DNA of 30,322 bases, from positions 1-30,322 of the forward strand of contig CAZIQY010000031.1 in assembly GCA_964541605.1 (NCBI GenBank), in the 5' to 3' direction. Position 1 is the first letter of the stretch. Each line of letters opens with the position of its first letter. Shown here one piece after another: positions 14,806-23,779 of the stretch. The notes under the pieces were generated by a model. That model did no database searches, had not been told where the DNA came from, and saw only the letters and a list, made by a program, of their open reading frames with translations. The position numbers and the translations under genes are program-made. This stretch comes from CAZIQY01 sp964541605 (lineage in GTDB: Bacteria; Desulfobacterota; Syntrophia; Syntrophales; UBA2185).

Positions 14806-15615
14806 TTACTTCCCCCTCAATCCCAATACATCCTGCATATCATAGAGGCCGTTCGGTTGATTCACGATCCATTTTGCAGCCCGTATGGCTCCTTTGGCGA
14901 AGTTATCCCGGCTATGGGCCCGGTGAATAAATTCCAGTCTTTCACCAACGCCTCCAAACATGACCATATGGTCACCAACAATGTCACCGGCACGGAGCGT
15001 TTGCATGCCGATCTCGGTTCTGGTTCTTTCACCGACCATACCCTTCCTGACGTAGACGCCCACCTGCTCCAGGTCGCGATTTAGTTTATCTGCGATAATC
15101 TGGGCCATTCTGACGGCTGTACCGCTCGGCGCATCCTTTTTCAAATGATGGTGGGCCTCCAGAATCTCCACATCGTATTCATCCCCGAGAATGCCGGCCA
15201 CATATTCCAGGACATTGAACATCACATTGACCCCTATGCTCATATTCGGCGCCAGGACACATCGCGTATTTGCGGCCAGCCCTCTTATCTTCTTCACCTC
15301 TTCTACGGAAAAGCCGGTACTTCCAATGACAATGGCGCTCTTTTTTTCAACGGCAATTTCGAGGTTTTTCAGAGACGCTTCGTGATGGGTGAAATCAATG
15401 ACCACGTCACCTTTTTCGATACATGCGGCGAGGTCTTCTCCAATAACGACGCCTGTTTTGCCGAGGCCCAAGCCGTCGCCGATATCCCTGCCGATGAAGG
15501 CATGGCCCGCCTGCTCCACTGCACCGACAACCTGAATATCCTGGTCGGCGGCAATCATGCTGATGATACGGCCGCCCATCCTGCCGCCGGCTCCTGTTAC
15601 GATGGCCTTAATCAT
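14806..15615 (-). CDS. dapB: 4-hydroxy-tetrahydrodipicolinate reductase
   Basis: Reduces 4-hydroxy-tetrahydrodipicolinate to tetrahydrodipicolinate with NAD(P)H in DAP/lysine synthesis. The product is 269 residues. The nucleotide-binding loop is VTGAGGRMGGRI near the N-terminus. The DapB signature EAHHHLKKDAPSGTA contains the catalytic His and Lys. ATG 15615 is supported by an AAGGAGC ribosome site seven bases upstream; an upstream in-frame start at 15633 would add six residues. It follows dapA with a 142-base gap occupied by an R2 repeat. Confidence 0.96.
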   Translation of the reverse strand: MIKAIVTGAGGRMGGRIISMIAADQDIQVVGAVEQAGHAFIGRDIGDGLGLGKTGVVIGEDLAACIEKGDVVIDFTHHEASLKNLEIAVEKKSAIVIGSTGFSVEEVKKIRGLAANTRCVLAPNMSIGVNVMFNVLEYVAGILGDEYDVEILEAHHHLKKDAPSGTAVRMAQIIADKLNRDLEQVGVYVRKGMVGERTRTEIGMQTLRAGDIVGDHMVMFGGVGERLEFIHRAHSRDNFAKGAIRAAKWIVNQPNGLYDMQDVLGLRGK

Positions 15616-15637
15616 AGAAAAGCTCCTTTGCATTTAT

Positions 15638-15756
15638 ATGAGAATACAGGAGTCAGGATACAGAATAAATACATTATATTGGCTGTCCATGCCCCCGGCT
15701 CCTGACTCCTGACTTCTGTATTCTCATGCTTTGTTTTGGCCTGCAGGGACATGGGA
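15638..15756. repeat. Inverted-repeat element, family R2, copy 1
   Basis: Arms at 15638-15658 and 15707-15727 pair over 21 bases with one mismatch (ATGAGAATACAGGAGTCAGG side). They enclose ACAGAATAAATACATTATA and TTGGC, and a tail ending GGCCTGCAGGGACATGGG follows. It fills the dapB-dapA gap, its end touching the dapA stop codon. A diverged copy with the same order of blocks is at 28834-28943. Either the folded RNA or the element itself could affect dapB expression. Confidence 0.8.
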
Positions 15757-15757
15757 C

Positions 15758-16633
15758 TTATGAAACAAGTCCGTAACTTACCATTGCTTTCTTGAGTTTT
15801 TCATAATTAGCATCCGACATTTTGTAAAGCGGCAACCTGACGTCGTAGTCAATTTTTCCCATCATAGAGAGCGCCGCTTTTACCGGAACGGGATTTGTTT
15901 CTATAAAGAGGGCATCGATCAGCGGAACCATTTTGTCATGCAGTTTTCTTGCCTGAGTGATATTGCCCGCCTCGAAGGAATCGATCATGTTTGCCATATC
16001 TGCAGGAGCGATGTTGGATATGACAGAAATAACCCCTTTCCCTCCGATCAGAAGCAACGGCAGTGTGAAAAAATCATCCCCCGACAGAACATCGAAATCA
16101 TCACCGCAAAGACTGATCACATCCTGCATCTGCTTGAGCGATCCCGATGCCTCTTTAATTCCGACGATATTGCTGATTCTGGAAAGCCTGGCAACCGTTT
16201 CCGGCAGCATGTTAACTCCTGTCCTGCCGGGTATGTTATACGGAATAATGGGGATCGGAACGCTTTCCGCAATCAGCTTGTAATGCTGGTAAAGTCCCTC
16301 CTGGGTCGGCCTGTTGTAGTAAGGACATACCATCAATGCCCCGTCCGCGCCCGCTTCACAGGCATGCCTGGTAAGACGCAACGCTTCGTCAGTGCTGTTC
16401 GAACCGGTCCCTGCTATGACCGGCACTCTTTTTTTTGCGGCATCGATTGCAATGGCGACGACCCGATCATGTTCTTTATGTGAAAGGGTGGAAGATTCGC
16501 CGGTCGTTCCGCAGGGCACAATGCCGTCCGTTCCGTTTGCGATCTGGAATTCAATGAGTTTTCTGTACGTTTCTTCATCCACCTGACCATTCTTGAAAGG
16601 CGTAACGATAGCTACGATTGCTCCCTTAAACAT
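15758..16633 (-). CDS. dapA: 4-hydroxy-tetrahydrodipicolinate synthase
   Basis: Condenses pyruvate with aspartate semialdehyde, the first committed step of DAP/lysine synthesis. The 291-residue protein is of standard length. The Schiff-base lysine is Lys160 (IVGIKEASG), the catalytic Tyr132 is in PYNIPGRTG and the Thr pair is in GTTGESSTL. ATG 16633 has an AAGGAGAG ribosome site and is 18 bases after the lysA stop. With lysA upstream and dapB downstream it forms the lysine part of the block. Confidence 0.97.
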   Translation of the reverse strand: MFKGAIVAIVTPFKNGQVDEETYRKLIEFQIANGTDGIVPCGTTGESSTLSHKEHDRVVAIAIDAAKKRVPVIAGTGSNSTDEALRLTRHACEAGADGALMVCPYYNRPTQEGLYQHYKLIAESVPIPIIPYNIPGRTGVNMLPETVARLSRISNIVGIKEASGSLKQMQDVISLCGDDFDVLSGDDFFTLPLLLIGGKGVISVISNIAPADMANMIDSFEAGNITQARKLHDKMVPLIDALFIETNPVPVKAALSMMGKIDYDVRLPLYKMSDANYEKLKKAMVSYGLVS

Positions 16634-16651
16634 ATTCTCTCCTTGTCTTCA

Positions 16652-17929
16652 TCATGATTGTTCTGGCGTTGTTTTTTGCAGAAATTTCGGTATGGCCTCC
16701 CCTTTGATCAGATCGGCATACATTTCTCTTTTTCTAATGACATAGAACCGGTCACTACTGACCAGCACCTCCGGTATTCTCCCCCTTGAATTATAATTTG
16801 AAGACATGGTAAACGCATAAGCTCCGGCGCTCATGACAGCCGCCAGGTCCCCCCGCTCGAGCCTGACAATTTTTCTGCCCTTTGCCAGATAGTCGCCCGA
16901 TTCGCAAATAGGTCCGACAACGTCGGCGACGATCTCCTCTCTTTTTTTCCTGATCACCGGCTGTATCTGATGATATGAATTATAAAGACTGGGGCGAATG
17001 AGATCGTTCATCCCTGCATCTACAATCACGAAATTCTTTTCCTCATTGCTCTTGGTATAGAGAACCTTTGTAACCAGTATCCCTGCATTTCCCGCTATGA
17101 CCCTCCCCGGTTCAAATATGAATGTACAGTGCATGTCTTTCGACGCGTTCAGGATGGCCCTTGCGTATTCGGAGGGATTGGGGGCTGTTTCCTGATCATA
17201 AGTGATTCCAAGGCCTCCCCCCAGATCAAGATAACGTATTTCGATGCCGTCTTTCCTGAGGAGATGAATGAGCTTTTTCAAGCGATCCAGAGCATCGACA
17301 AACGGCGAAACCTTTGTCAGTTGAGATCCGATATGACAGCTCACGCCTATAATATCAATGTTTGACAGCTTTTTTGCTTCGCGGTACTCCTCCTGGGACT
17401 TCTTTATGTCGATCCCAAACTTATTTTTTTTAAGACCCGTAGATATATAGGGATGTGTCTCGGGATCGACATCGGGATTCACCCTGAGGGCTATGCCCGC
17501 AACCTTTCCCAGACGTTTTGCGCAATCGTTGATGACACCCAGTTCCTGGGAAGACTCGACATTAAACATCAGAATGCCGGTTTCAAGGCCGTATTCAATC
17601 TCATCCAGCTTTTTGCCGACGCCGGAATAGACAACCTTCCGGGGGTCCACACCTGCCTTCATGGCGCGATACAGTTCCCCCCCCGACACGATATCCACAC
17701 CACCCCCCTCTTTGATGAATATCCTGAGAATAGCGATGTTTGAATTGGCCTTTGCGGCAAAACAAAGGATGTGAGGAACATCTGCAAATGCCTCATCGAA
17801 AACATGAAAATGGTGTTTCATGGTCCTGTGGCTGTATAGATAGAAGGGTGTTCCCACCTCTTCCGATATCCGTGAAACGCTGACTTCTTCACACCAGAAT
17901 TCGTCGTCTTTGTAGTGAAAATAATTCAT
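16652..17929 (-). CDS. lysA: Diaminopimelate decarboxylase
   Basis: PLP-dependent alanine-racemase-fold enzyme that decarboxylates meso-DAP to lysine. The 425-residue protein shows the PLP lysine Lys60 in CFAAKANSN, the HIGSQ loop (VSCHIGSQL), the glycine-rich LDLGGGLGI phosphate loop, and the second-subunit CESGD motif (PICESGDYLAKG). ATG 17929 is 15 bases after the lptM stop, with a GAGGG ribosome site rather far upstream. It lies downstream of the small lipoprotein gene lptM, a common pairing in Proteobacteria. Confidence 0.96.
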   Translation of the reverse strand: MNYFHYKDDEFWCEEVSVSRISEEVGTPFYLYSHRTMKHHFHVFDEAFADVPHILCFAAKANSNIAILRIFIKEGGGVDIVSGGELYRAMKAGVDPRKVVYSGVGKKLDEIEYGLETGILMFNVESSQELGVINDCAKRLGKVAGIALRVNPDVDPETHPYISTGLKKNKFGIDIKKSQEEYREAKKLSNIDIIGVSCHIGSQLTKVSPFVDALDRLKKLIHLLRKDGIEIRYLDLGGGLGITYDQETAPNPSEYARAILNASKDMHCTFIFEPGRVIAGNAGILVTKVLYTKSNEEKNFVIVDAGMNDLIRPSLYNSYHQIQPVIRKKREEIVADVVGPICESGDYLAKGRKIVRLERGDLAAVMSAGAYAFTMSSNYNSRGRIPEVLVSSDRFYVIRKREMYADLIKGEAIPKFLQKTTPEQS

Positions 17930-17944
17930 TGTGGTTTTTGACCC

Positions 17945-18106
17945 TCACCGATGGTTTAATGCCGCGACCCTGCAATCGGAAATGGCTTTAGTCAACGGTT
18001 CTTTCGGGGGAAGAGGGTCTCCTTTCTTCCCGCAGCCGGAAAAAGCAACAATTAGAGCAAGGATCGCCGTGATCACGATGGTGCGCGGCCAGTTTTTTTC
18101 AATCAT
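17945..18106 (-). CDS. lptM: LptM (YifL)-like small lipoprotein
   Basis: A 53-residue lipoprotein: basic N-terminus MIEKNWPR, hydrophobic stretch, then a lipobox FSGC with the predicted lipidated Cys25 followed by GKKGDPLPP. The C-G-x-K-G-x-x-x-x-P pattern is the LptM/YifL signature; the enteric protein associates with the LptD-LptE translocon that inserts LPS in the outer membrane. Its start overlaps the argH stop by four bases (ATGA), and lysA follows after 15 bases. Presence of lptM supports an LPS-bearing outer membrane. The tail after residue 35 is not diagnostic. Confidence 0.88.
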   Translation of the reverse strand: MIEKNWPRTIVITAILALIVAFSGCGKKGDPLPPKEPLTKAISDCRVAALNHR

Positions 18107-19491
18107 TTCTTTTTACCTTCGATGGCTTTGATTCGCTTACGCACGATATCCTTCGCCGTCCCGCCGAGGCTTTTTTTTGCATTCACTGCACTCTCCACCT
18201 GAAGACAAGCATAAACATCCTTGTCAAAACCGGCGTGGAACCGGCGAAATTCTTTCAATGTCAGGCTGTTTAAGTCTTTACAGTTCTTGATGCAGTGGCC
18301 GACGAGACGCCCCACGACCCCGTGGGCCTCGCGAAAGGGAATTCCCTTCATCACGAGATATTCCGCCACATCGGTCGCTGTTGAAAATCCACCCAAGGCG
18401 CTCTCAAACATTCTTTCCTTTTTGAATTCAGTGTGTTTGACCATCTCACCGAATATGTGAAGGCAGCCTTTCACCGTGTCGACCGTATCAAAAAGAGGCT
18501 CCTTGTCTTCCTGCATATCCCTGTTATACGTCATGGGAAGCCCCTTCATCACCGTAAGAAGAGCGACCAGATTCCCGTAGATACGTCCTGTTTTTCCCCG
18601 AATCAGCTCCGCAACGTCAGGATTCTTCTTCTGGGGCATAATGCTGCTTCCCGTGGTAAAAGCATCCGATATTTCCACAAACTTGAACTCATCCGTTGAC
18701 CAGATGATGAGATCTTCGCAAAACCGGCTTAAATGCATCATCAAAAGGGATGCACACGATATGAATTCCACGACAAAGTCACGATCCGAAACGGCGTCCA
18801 TGCTGTTTTCAGACATCTTCGGAAATCCCAGCAAACGGGCCACATAGGCCCTGTCTATGGGAAGACTCGTACCCGCCAGAGCAGCGGAACCTAAAGGCAT
18901 GACATTCACCCGCTCATGGCACTCCCGTAACCGCTGTTCATCCCGTTCCAGCATTTCCCGGTATGACAGGAGATAATGCGACAGCAGTACAGGTTGCGCC
19001 TTTTGCATGTGGGTGTAGCCCGGCAGGATCGTGCCATCTTTTTCTTTTGCCAACGCAACAAGCAATGTTTTGAGCCGATCAAGCTCTGTTATGATCTGAT
19101 GGATTTCATCCCTCAGATACAGTCGGATGTCCAGTGAAACCTGATCGTTCCGACTCCTGCCCGTATGAAGCCTTTCTCCCGCCTCACCGATCCTTTCAAT
19201 CAAGGCTTTTTCAACGGCCATGTGAATATCTTCATCTTCAGGCTTAAAAACAAAACGGCCATTTTCCATGTCTGAAAGGATCTCTTTCAATCCCGAGACG
19301 ATACTTTTCTCATCTTTTTTTGAGATGATCCTCTGCCGGGAAAGCATTCGGGCATGGGCGACACTGCCTTCTATGTCGTAGCGATAGAGTCGCCTGTCAA
19401 ACTGAATCGAGGCGGTAAAGGCCTCTGCCAGTTTGTTCGTCGTTTCATGAAATCTCCCGCCCCACGGCTTTTTCTCTTTCACCACAGTCAT
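18103..19491 (-). CDS. argH: Argininosuccinate lyase
   Basis: Cleaves argininosuccinate to arginine and fumarate, the final step of arginine synthesis. The 462-residue protein carries the fumarase/aspartase superfamily signature GSSIMPQKKNPD, the N-terminal PWGGRF, the substrate-loop HTGRSRNDQ and the TGYTHMQ-like GYTHMQKAQP. ATG 19491 lies 14 bases after the argG stop with a distant AGGAA ribosome site. It is followed without a gap by lptM. Confidence 0.97.
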   Translation of the reverse strand: MTVVKEKKPWGGRFHETTNKLAEAFTASIQFDRRLYRYDIEGSVAHARMLSRQRIISKKDEKSIVSGLKEILSDMENGRFVFKPEDEDIHMAVEKALIERIGEAGERLHTGRSRNDQVSLDIRLYLRDEIHQIITELDRLKTLLVALAKEKDGTILPGYTHMQKAQPVLLSHYLLSYREMLERDEQRLRECHERVNVMPLGSAALAGTSLPIDRAYVARLLGFPKMSENSMDAVSDRDFVVEFISCASLLMMHLSRFCEDLIIWSTDEFKFVEISDAFTTGSSIMPQKKNPDVAELIRGKTGRIYGNLVALLTVMKGLPMTYNRDMQEDKEPLFDTVDTVKGCLHIFGEMVKHTEFKKERMFESALGGFSTATDVAEYLVMKGIPFREAHGVVGRLVGHCIKNCKDLNSLTLKEFRRFHAGFDKDVYACLQVESAVNAKKSLGGTAKDIVRKRIKAIEGKKK

Positions 19492-19505
19492 AGCTATTCT
19501 GTTTC

Positions 19506-20723
19506 CTACCCCCTTGACCCCTTTTTCGAAGCCTGTATCTTCATCCTGAGGGCATTGAGTCTGATAAATCCCGTTGCATCCTTCTGGTTAAATACCCGGT
19601 CTTTTTCAAAAGTGACGAATTCTTCACTGTAAAGGGAATAGGGAGACTTTCTGCCGACTACGATACAATTCCCCTTGTATAATTTTAAGCGGGACGTTCC
19701 CGTCACATTTTCCTGCGTTTCATCAACGAATTTCTGAAGCACCTTCATTTCCGGCGAGTACCAGAAGCCATTGTAGGCCAGTTGCGCATATTTGGGGATC
19801 AGTGAATCTCTCATCAGCATGACCTCCCTGTCCATGGTGATGGATTCGACGGCACGATGAGCGTTCCAGAGAACAGTGCCACCTGGTGTTTCATAAACAC
19901 CCCTCGATTTCATGCCCACAAACCGGTTTTCAACCAGATCCACCCTGCCGATGCCATTTGAACCTGCCATTTCGTTCATGCAGCGCAACAGCTTTGCAGG
20001 ACCCATTTCAACGCCGTTAACCGCTATGGGATTTCCCTTCTCAAAATCAATCTCCACATAGACGGGGACATCGGGCGCCGCCTCCGGAGGCACGGTCATG
20101 ACAAACATCTCCTTCATGGGCTCCAGCCAAGGATCTTCAAGAATTCCGCCTTCATGGGAGACGTGGAGGAGATTTCCGTCACTGCTGTATGGCTTATCTT
20201 TTGTCAGAGGGATCGGGATGTCATGCTTCTGGGCGTAATCGATCATCGATCCTCTCGAATCGAAGGTCCATTGCGCATCCCGCCAGGCGGCAATGATCTT
20301 GATATCCGGGTTCAGGGCCATGTATGTCAGTTCAAACCTGACCTGATCGTTTCCTTTTCCCGTAGCCCCATGAGACACGGCATCAGCGTCCTCCAACTCC
20401 GCAATTTCGATCTGGCGTTTCGCAATCAGCGGCCTTGCCAGGGATGTTCCCATCAGATAAGAACCCTCATAAACGGCATTGGCCCGCAATGCCGGAAATA
20501 CGAAATCGCGGACAAACTCATCCTGTAGGTCATCAATGTATACCTTGCTTGCGCCTGTATTGAGGGCCTTTTCCCTGAGGTCGCCCAGTTTCTCTTTCTG
20601 GCCGATGTCGGCAACAAAGGCGATTACTTCGCATTTATAGGTCTCAATCAACCACCTCAATATCACGGATGTATCCAAGCCTCCCGAATAGGCAAGGACA
20701 ACTTTATTTATTCCGCCCGCCAA
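19506..20723 (-). CDS. argG: Argininosuccinate synthase
   Basis: Joins citrulline and aspartate with ATP to make argininosuccinate. The 405-residue protein has the N-type ATP pyrophosphatase loop LAYSGGLDTS at the N-terminus, GATGKGNDQVRFE and the citrulline/aspartate-binding SRGVYETPGG region. The start is TTG at 20723, supported by a GGGAGG ribosome site eight bases upstream; the nearby ATG is out of frame. It lies 14 bases after the argF stop. Confidence 0.97.
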   Translation of the reverse strand: MAGGINKVVLAYSGGLDTSVILRWLIETYKCEVIAFVADIGQKEKLGDLREKALNTGASKVYIDDLQDEFVRDFVFPALRANAVYEGSYLMGTSLARPLIAKRQIEIAELEDADAVSHGATGKGNDQVRFELTYMALNPDIKIIAAWRDAQWTFDSRGSMIDYAQKHDIPIPLTKDKPYSSDGNLLHVSHEGGILEDPWLEPMKEMFVMTVPPEAAPDVPVYVEIDFEKGNPIAVNGVEMGPAKLLRCMNEMAGSNGIGRVDLVENRFVGMKSRGVYETPGGTVLWNAHRAVESITMDREVMLMRDSLIPKYAQLAYNGFWYSPEMKVLQKFVDETQENVTGTSRLKLYKGNCIVVGRKSPYSLYSEEFVTFEKDRVFNQKDATGFIRLNALRMKIQASKKGSRG

Positions 20724-20737
20724 ATTTGCATCCTCCC

Positions 20738-21646
20738 TTACAGTAAAATTTGCATAATAGCCTTTTGTACGTGCAGCCGGTTTTCCGCCTGGTCAATCAC
20801 CACGGACTGAGGACCATCCATTATCTCGGCTGTAATCTCCTCACCGCGATGAGCGGGGAGACAGTGCATCACCATCACATCCTTCCCCGCATGTGCGAGA
20901 AGCGCCTCATTGATCTGATAGCCCCTGAAAACTCTTTTTCTTTCCTCCTGCTCGGCTTCCTGTCCCATACTGGTCCAGACGTCCGTATAGACAACATCGG
21001 CATCGCGAACCGCATCAACGGGATCCCGATGGATGCTGATTCCCATTTCCGCCTCTCTCATGCCTTTTTCAAGAATATACTTGTCAGGCTCGTACCCTTC
21101 CGGGCAGGCAAGACTGAGATGAAGGGGTAGTCTTGCAGCGGCATAAATCCAGGAATTCGCGATGTTGTTCCCATCACCGACATAGGCAATTTTCAGTCCG
21201 GCAAAACTGCCCTTTTTCTCCATGATGGTGAAGATATCGCTTAATATCTGACATGGATGTTCCCGGTCTGTCAAACCATTTATCACGGGTATCGACGCAT
21301 GTCTGGCGAATTCCTCAACCAGTTCCTGGGAATACGTTCGGATCATGATTCCGTCGAGGTATCTGGACATGATCCTTGCCGAATCGGAAACACTTTCGCC
21401 CCTGCCCAACTGTGTATCACGGCTGCTCAGGAACAGGGCGACACCACCCAGCTGGTACATCCCGACCTCAAAGGAAATCCGCGTTCTTGTCGATGATTTA
21501 TCGAAAATCATGCCCAGGGTTTTTCCTCTGAGAGGGGTATACGCCTTCCTTTTCTGCTGGTATTTCTTCAGTTTTGCCGCTTTATCGAAAATGACCCCGG
21601 CATCATTCCGATCAAGATCATAAATACTTAAGAGGTCCTTTTTCAT
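20738..21646 (-). CDS. argF: Ornithine carbamoyltransferase
   Basis: Transfers a carbamoyl group to ornithine to give citrulline. The product from the ATG at 21646 is 302 residues. Signatures are STRTRISFEVGM (carbamoyl phosphate), HPCQILSDIFT and the ornithine-binding MHCLPAHRGEEI. The ATG overlaps the argD stop by four bases (ATGA). A longer reading from 21775 would add 43 residues with no similarity to the family and overlap argD, so it is rejected. Confidence 0.97.
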   Translation of the reverse strand: MKKDLLSIYDLDRNDAGVIFDKAAKLKKYQQKRKAYTPLRGKTLGMIFDKSSTRTRISFEVGMYQLGGVALFLSSRDTQLGRGESVSDSARIMSRYLDGIMIRTYSQELVEEFARHASIPVINGLTDREHPCQILSDIFTIMEKKGSFAGLKIAYVGDGNNIANSWIYAAARLPLHLSLACPEGYEPDKYILEKGMREAEMGISIHRDPVDAVRDADVVYTDVWTSMGQEAEQEERKRVFRGYQINEALLAHAGKDVMVMHCLPAHRGEEITAEIMDGPQSVVIDQAENRLHVQKAIMQILL

Positions 21647-22833
21647 TTGTTTCCCACCACTTCTTCCAATATAGCGACGCAGGCATCGACATCCGCTTCG
21701 GTAATGACCAGCGGGGGCACGAATCGGAGGACATTCCCGCCGGTGCAATTGATTAAAAGCCCTTTGTCCATGCACTTCCTGACGGTCTCCCCGCCCTCTT
21801 CGGTCAGTTCCATTCCGATAATCAGCCCCTTCCCTCTTACTTCCCGGATCACAGGATATTTCTTTTTCAGCCTTTCCAATTTATTAATGAAATACGTTCC
21901 CATTCTTAGGCAGTTATCAAGAACGCCATCGTGGATCATCGTGTCGACAGTTGCAAGGCATGCGGCCATCGCAATGGGATTCCCGCCAAAAGTCGACGCA
22001 TGGGTGCCCGGCACGAATGCATGTGCAACCCTGTCAATGGAGAGCATTGCGCCAACAGGAAAACCGTTTCCCAATGCCTTTGCCAGTGTCATGATATCAG
22101 GCTTGATCCCGTAATGCTCATGTGAAAAAAGCTTCCCCGTCCGTCCCATCCCGACCTGAACCTCATCAAGGATCATCAGAATTCCCCGGTCATCGCAAAT
22201 TTTTCTTACTTTCCCGAGGTAATCATCATCCGGAATTTTTATTCCCCCTTCTCCCTGGATGGGCTCCAGCAGCACTCCGCATGTCTTCTCTGTAATGGCA
22301 TTTTCCAGAGCAGGAATATCATTGAAAGGGACATACTTAAAACCTTCCGGCAAAGGTGCAAATCCGATCTGGAATTTTTCCTGCCCGGTAGCCGTAATCG
22401 TCGCTAGGGTTCGCCCATGAAAAGAATCCTTCATGGTAATCAACTCATACTTATGCCCGGCCATGTTCTCATAGGCATATCTGCGGGCCAGTTTGATTGC
22501 GGCCTCGTTGGCCTCTGCCCCGCTGTTACAGAAAAAGACCTTGTCGGCAAAGGAATATTCAACCAGCATTTCGGCAAAACGGATCTGCGGTTCGATATAA
22601 TAGAGATTCGATACATGGGTCAGGATTTCGACCTGTCGCTTGATTGCTTCCACCACCTTGGGGTGTGAATGTCCCAGGCTGCAGACGGCGATACCGGCGA
22701 CGAAATCCAGATATTCCTTTCCGTCACTGTCCCAGACCCTGGCGCCGGCCCCTCTCACCAATACGACGGGGAACCGTTTGTATGTCCCCATGATATTTTT
22801 TTCCGAAAGTGCCATTAACTCATCTGTTGTCAT
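21643..22833 (-). CDS. argD: Acetylornithine aminotransferase
   Basis: PLP-dependent class III aminotransferase converting N-acetylglutamate semialdehyde to N-acetylornithine; members often also serve in succinyl-DAP transamination, which would fit lysine genes nearby. The 396-residue protein shows FCNSGAEANEAAIKLAR, DSFHGRTLATI, LDEVQVGMGRTG and the PLP-lysine region LAKALGNGFPVGA. ATG 22833 has a GAGGAAGG ribosome site. An in-frame start at 22911 would overlap argB and is rejected. It is 19 bases after argB and overlaps argF by four. Confidence 0.96.
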   Translation of the reverse strand: MTTDELMALSEKNIMGTYKRFPVVLVRGAGARVWDSDGKEYLDFVAGIAVCSLGHSHPKVVEAIKRQVEILTHVSNLYYIEPQIRFAEMLVEYSFADKVFFCNSGAEANEAAIKLARRYAYENMAGHKYELITMKDSFHGRTLATITATGQEKFQIGFAPLPEGFKYVPFNDIPALENAITEKTCGVLLEPIQGEGGIKIPDDDYLGKVRKICDDRGILMILDEVQVGMGRTGKLFSHEHYGIKPDIMTLAKALGNGFPVGAMLSIDRVAHAFVPGTHASTFGGNPIAMAACLATVDTMIHDGVLDNCLRMGTYFINKLERLKKKYPVIREVRGKGLIIGMELTEEGGETVRKCMDKGLLINCTGGNVLRFVPPLVITEADVDACVAILEEVVGNK

Positions 22834-22852
22834 TTTCTGCCTTCCTCGCGCC

Positions 22853-23743
22853 TTAGAGAACGATTTCCGTTCCAATTCCCCTGTCTGTAAAAATTTCCAG
22901 AAGGACGGCATGTTTCAGACGTCCGTCAATGATGTGTGCCTTGCTCACGCCACCCCTCAGTGCCTTCATGCAGCATTTCACTTTGGGGAACATGCCTCCC
23001 TTAATAATTCCTGCCTGAATCATATCAGTGACTTCCCGGTTATTCATCGTGTTGATCAACCGATTGTTTTCGTCGAGAACACCATCCACATCGGTCAACA
23101 AAACCAGCTTTTCCGCCTTCAGCGCGGCGGCCACTTCTCCGGCCACAATATCCGCATTAATGTTATACGTTTCTCCGTTATCTCCCATACCGGTGGGAGC
23201 AATCACGGGAATAAACCCTTCATTTTCGATAGCGGCAATCAAACCGGAATTGATGCTCGTCACTTTTCCTACCAGCCCGATATCGATAATTTCCGAAGGC
23301 GTGTCTTTTGCCTTTTCCTCACTTAAATAATATTTCTCAGCTCTGATCAGGCTTCCATCCTTCCCGCTCAGCCCAACGGCCTTGCCGCCATGCCGATTGA
23401 TGAGGCCTACGATTTCCTTATTCACTTTCCCGACAAGGACCATTTCCACGATATCCATCGTTTCCTCGTCCGTTACACGCATGCCCTGAACAAACCTGGA
23501 GTCTTTTCCAAGTTTCTTCAAAAAACTTCCGATCTGAGGCCCCCCCCCGTGAATCACAACAGGATGAATCCCGATATATTTCATCATTACGACATCTTTT
23601 GCGAATAAATCTTTCAATTCTTCATCGACCATGGCATGGCCGCCATACTTGATGACAATCGTCTTGTTATAAAACCGGCGGATGTAAGGCAAAGCTTCCA
23701 GAAGGATTTCCGCCCGTTCCATGGATTTTTTCACATTATCCAT
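22853..23743 (-). CDS. argB: N-acetylglutamate kinase
   Basis: Phosphorylates N-acetylglutamate, the second step of arginine synthesis and the usual arginine-feedback point. The 296-residue protein has the amino-acid kinase patterns IVIKYGGHAM, VIHGGGPQIG and LTDVDGV. The N-terminal extension MERAEILLEALPYIRRF resembles the N-terminal helix of arginine-sensitive hexameric enzymes, so feedback inhibition is plausible but unproven. ATG 23743 has a GGGGG ribosome site close upstream. It follows hslU by 36 bases and opens the arginine run. Confidence 0.96.
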   Translation of the reverse strand: MDNVKKSMERAEILLEALPYIRRFYNKTIVIKYGGHAMVDEELKDLFAKDVVMMKYIGIHPVVIHGGGPQIGSFLKKLGKDSRFVQGMRVTDEETMDIVEMVLVGKVNKEIVGLINRHGGKAVGLSGKDGSLIRAEKYYLSEEKAKDTPSEIIDIGLVGKVTSINSGLIAAIENEGFIPVIAPTGMGDNGETYNINADIVAGEVAAALKAEKLVLLTDVDGVLDENNRLINTMNNREVTDMIQAGIIKGGMFPKVKCCMKALRGGVSKAHIIDGRLKHAVLLEIFTDRGIGTEIVL

Positions 23744-23779
23744 ACATGCCCCCAGATATAATGCGCTTTACTTGAGACC

